7,754 bases of DNA from Candidatus Thorarchaeota archaeon SMTZ1-83. GTDB lineage: Archaea > Asgardarchaeota > Thorarchaeia > Thorarchaeales > Thorarchaeaceae. The DNA is taken from the NCBI GenBank assembly GCA_001563325.1, contig LRSK01000037.1, positions 1 through 7,754 of the forward strand, written 5' to 3'. The notes beneath the pieces were generated by a model, which saw only the letters and a program-made list of their open reading frames with translations, was not told the origin of the DNA and ran no database searches. Each line of letters starts with the position of its first letter. Within the stretch, counting starts at the first letter, position 1. Made by a program: the position numbers and the translations under genes. This document shows positions 6,405-7,754 of this stretch, piece after piece.

Positions 6405-6740
6405 TTAGCGTGCGCCGAGATATGATTTGATGTCATCAAGAACTTCTTTCTGCAAACGAATAACGTCGTGGACCTCAATCTCTTCAGCTTCTTTCACAAC
6501 TGAGTTCAATTGTACTACAGTTCCAACAGTTTCAACCTTGGCAAAATCAACTGGAAACTCCACTTCGGCGCCCTTTACAATCAGTTCTGAGCGAGTTGGG
6601 TTCAATGCGATTCTAATGCTACGAACAATCCCAATCCTGCGAGCTCTACTGTCTAGAACCTCCTTGCCTAACAGCCTGCCGGGCATACTCAGTTCATAAA
6701 GCTCGGCTTCGATACTTGGCATTGACTCACTACTTGTCAT
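6405..6740 (-). CDS. Small PRC-barrel domain protein
   Basis: A soluble 111-residue protein. The segment GKEVLDSRARRIGIVRSI (25-42) is the usual opening of a PRC-barrel: Gly-Lys-x-Val, then a basic turn, then hydrophobic strands; LIVKGAEVEFPVD (53-65) and IEVHDVI (88-94) continue the barrel. The end (95-108) looks like an amphipathic helix. PRC-barrels are small beta domains found in the photosynthetic reaction centre H subunit, in RimM, and in many archaeal stand-alone proteins, some of which (CdpB) act in cell division; nothing here fixes the role. There is no signal peptide or membrane segment. ATG 6740 is preferred, nine bases from AGGAG (6750-6754). A GTG one codon upstream (6743), six bases from the same SD, would add one residue. 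The gene is divergent from the helicase gene and precedes deoC on the same strand. Confidence 0.68.
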   Translation of the reverse strand: MTSSESMPSIEAELYELSMPGRLLGKEVLDSRARRIGIVRSIRIALNPTRSELIVKGAEVEFPVDFAKVETVGTVVQLNSVVKEAEEIEVHDVIRLQKEVLDDIKSYLGAR

Positions 6741-6743
6741 CAC

Positions 6744-6833
6744 GTCTGGCTCCTATTCTTCATCAGATGTAGGAGTCTTTTTAGACCGAGTATTATCAAG
6801 AGTGTAACAGCACAATTATGAGTGTGAAGCTAA
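6744..6833. promoter_or_regulatory. Divergent promoter region between the PRC-barrel gene and hef
   Basis: This 90-bp region must hold start signals for both directions. On the minus strand AGGAG (6750-6754) serves the PRC-barrel gene and GATAATA (6791-6797) is a possible TATA box, with initiation expected near 6767-6772. On the plus strand I see no convincing TATA box or SD for the GTG at 6834; TTTTTAGA (6778-6785) is AT-rich but unremarkable. No operator-like repeat stands out. Confidence 0.4.
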
Positions 6834-7754
6834 GTGGAACCCTCCTATGTCGATGCAAAGGGCATTCTCAAAGAGAGCATCGAATATAGGAAATATCAGG
6901 TCGATCTCGCTGAGATTGGTTCAAAAGAGAACACAATGATTGTTCTAAGCACAGGCTTGGGGAAGACTGTGATTGCAGCTTTGGTGGCTGCAGCGCGTCT
7001 GATTCAACATCCGGACTCAAAAGTCCTATTTTTGGCACCTTCACGGCCTCTTGTGGATCAGCAGGCTCGGTATCTAAGGCGAGTTCTTGATGTCAATCCG
7101 GAACATGTTGTGTGCATGACTGGGCATGACACTCCTGAAGACAGACGCACAATGTGGGATGAAGCCAGAGTATTTGTTATGACTCCGCAGGCTCTGCAGA
7201 ATGATTTGGTGCAGAGGAGCTATGGACTTCAGAAGGTCTCTCTGATCGTATACGATGAGGCCCATAGAGGCGTAGGAAACTATGCATACACGTTCGTTGC
7301 TGAGCTGTACGGGAAGCAAGGAGCAAATCCTCTGTCCCTCGGTCTCACTGCATCCCCGGGCCATGAGGCAGACCACATCAAGACAGTCTGCAAAAACCTT
7401 GGTCTTACTCGTGTAGAGGTCCGCAACGAAAGGAGTCCAGATGTTCGCGACTATGTTGTTTCGATAGACACCGATGTGAGATATGTCAGGTTGCCTTCGG
7501 AAGTCGAGGTCCTAAAGGATATCCTCTATGGCCTTCTCGATGAATACAAGAAACCGATATTGGAGCATGGTTTCTCATTACCTAATAGCCGTCGGTTGAG
7601 TCGAAGAGAGATTCTTAGAGTTCAGAAAGAGGTTAGAAAAGAGATTGGATCATATACTAAGCCGCCACGTGGCCTGTTCTTGGTCATCAGGAACCTGACA
7701 GCAGCCCTCAGACTCGTTCATCTAATTGAGTTCATAGGCACTCAGGGCTTGACG
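6834..7754 (+). CDS. hef: Hef-type DEAH helicase (archaeal FANCM/Mph1 family), N-terminal part, cut by window end
   Basis: A superfamily 2 DNA helicase acting on stalled replication forks and branched DNA. Full Hef carries the helicase followed in many archaea by an XPF-type nuclease, which would lie beyond the window. The 307 visible residues contain an N-terminal segment with YRKYQ (18-22), STGLGKT (39-45, Walker A, where PTGLGKT is usual), APSRPLVDQQ (68-77, motif Ia), TPQALQNDL (117-125, motif Ib), DEAH (141-144), and TASPG (172-176, motif III). The later region, about 220-307, is mainly charged and predicted helical, fitting the inserted thumb-like domain between the two RecA lobes. The start is GTG 6834, directly after an in-frame TAA; the next in-frame ATG (6936) would delete the Q-motif region and leave only a few residues before Walker A. 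No clear SD precedes it, so either a leaderless start or a start-region sequence error is possible. Confidence 0.88.
   Translation, partial: MEPSYVDAKGILKESIEYRKYQVDLAEIGSKENTMIVLSTGLGKTVIAALVAAARLIQHPDSKVLFLAPSRPLVDQQARYLRRVLDVNPEHVVCMTGHDTPEDRRTMWDEARVFVMTPQALQNDLVQRSYGLQKVSLIVYDEAHRGVGNYAYTFVAELYGKQGANPLSLGLTASPGHEADHIKTVCKNLGLTRVEVRNERSPDVRDYVVSIDTDVRYVRLPSEVEVLKDILYGLLDEYKKPILEHGFSLPNSRRLSRREILRVQKEVRKEIGSYTKPPRGLFLVIRNLTAALRLVHLIEFIGTQGLT

Noticed and set aside
6427..6699. A 90-codon plus-strand frame opposite the PRC-barrel gene
   Set aside because: Its Ser/Thr-rich product looks like an antisense reading. The minus-strand frame has an SD and a PRC-barrel pattern.
6936..6938. ATG as the start of hef
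   Set aside because: It would begin a few residues before Walker A and remove the conserved N-terminal YRKYQ region. GTG 6834 keeps it.
7074..7376. A 100-codon open frame on the minus strand
   Set aside because: It lies wholly within the hef coding region, whose plus-strand translation shows consecutive helicase motifs (DEAH, TASPG). The minus-strand translation resembles no family.
1..7754. tRNA, rRNA, CRISPR array, insertion sequence or attachment site
   Set aside because: On reading both strands I found no cloverleaf-like GTTCRA block in an intergenic gap, no spaced direct repeats, and no transposase or terminal inverted repeats. Nearly all of the sequence is accounted for by coding regions.

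Overview
The window looks archaeal. It carries a RibL-type nucleotidyltransferase, a Hef-type DEAH helicase, a PUA/PP-loop/ferredoxin fusion of a kind known from archaea, a tungsten aldehyde:ferredoxin oxidoreductase and a small PRC-barrel protein. TATA-like boxes and Shine-Dalgarno motifs (GGAGG, GGTGG) precede several genes. By eye the base composition is moderate, slightly AT-rich. An Asgard archaeon, for example of the Thorarchaeia, would fit, but that placement is only a guess; no rRNA or other phylogenetic marker is present.

Layout: (1) The left edge holds the 3' end of a plus-strand FAD synthetase-like gene (stop at 263). It converges, with a single base between stops, on a minus-strand polytopic membrane glycosyltransferase of GT-C type (265-1614). 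(2) The centre is a tight minus-strand cluster transcribed right to left: deoC (5520-6341), an aldehyde ferredoxin oxidoreductase (AOR, 3717-5510), then a 647-residue zinc-ribbon/PUA/PAPS-reductase-like/2x[4Fe-4S] protein (1733-3676). (3) Upstream of deoC, on the same strand, is a PRC-barrel gene (6405-6740). (4) From a 90-bp intergenic region a Hef helicase gene runs divergently on the plus strand (6834 onward) and is cut by the right edge. Coding density is very high; there is no gap over 300 bases, and I see no RNA gene, CRISPR array or mobile element.

How the genes may work together: DeoC cleaves 2-deoxyribose 5-phosphate to glyceraldehyde 3-phosphate and acetaldehyde. The next gene, whose ribosome binding site overlaps the deoC stop codon, encodes an enzyme family that oxidises aldehydes to acids while reducing ferredoxin. 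The third gene carries a bacterial-type di-cluster ferredoxin domain and an ATP-pyrophosphatase (PP-loop) core. An inferred reading is deoxynucleoside-sugar catabolism coupled to ferredoxin reduction, with the third protein using or relaying electrons. The main oddity is a cysteine-rich C-terminal tail on DeoC (two CxxC pairs), which the ordinary aldolase does not need and which could bind metal or dock a redox partner.
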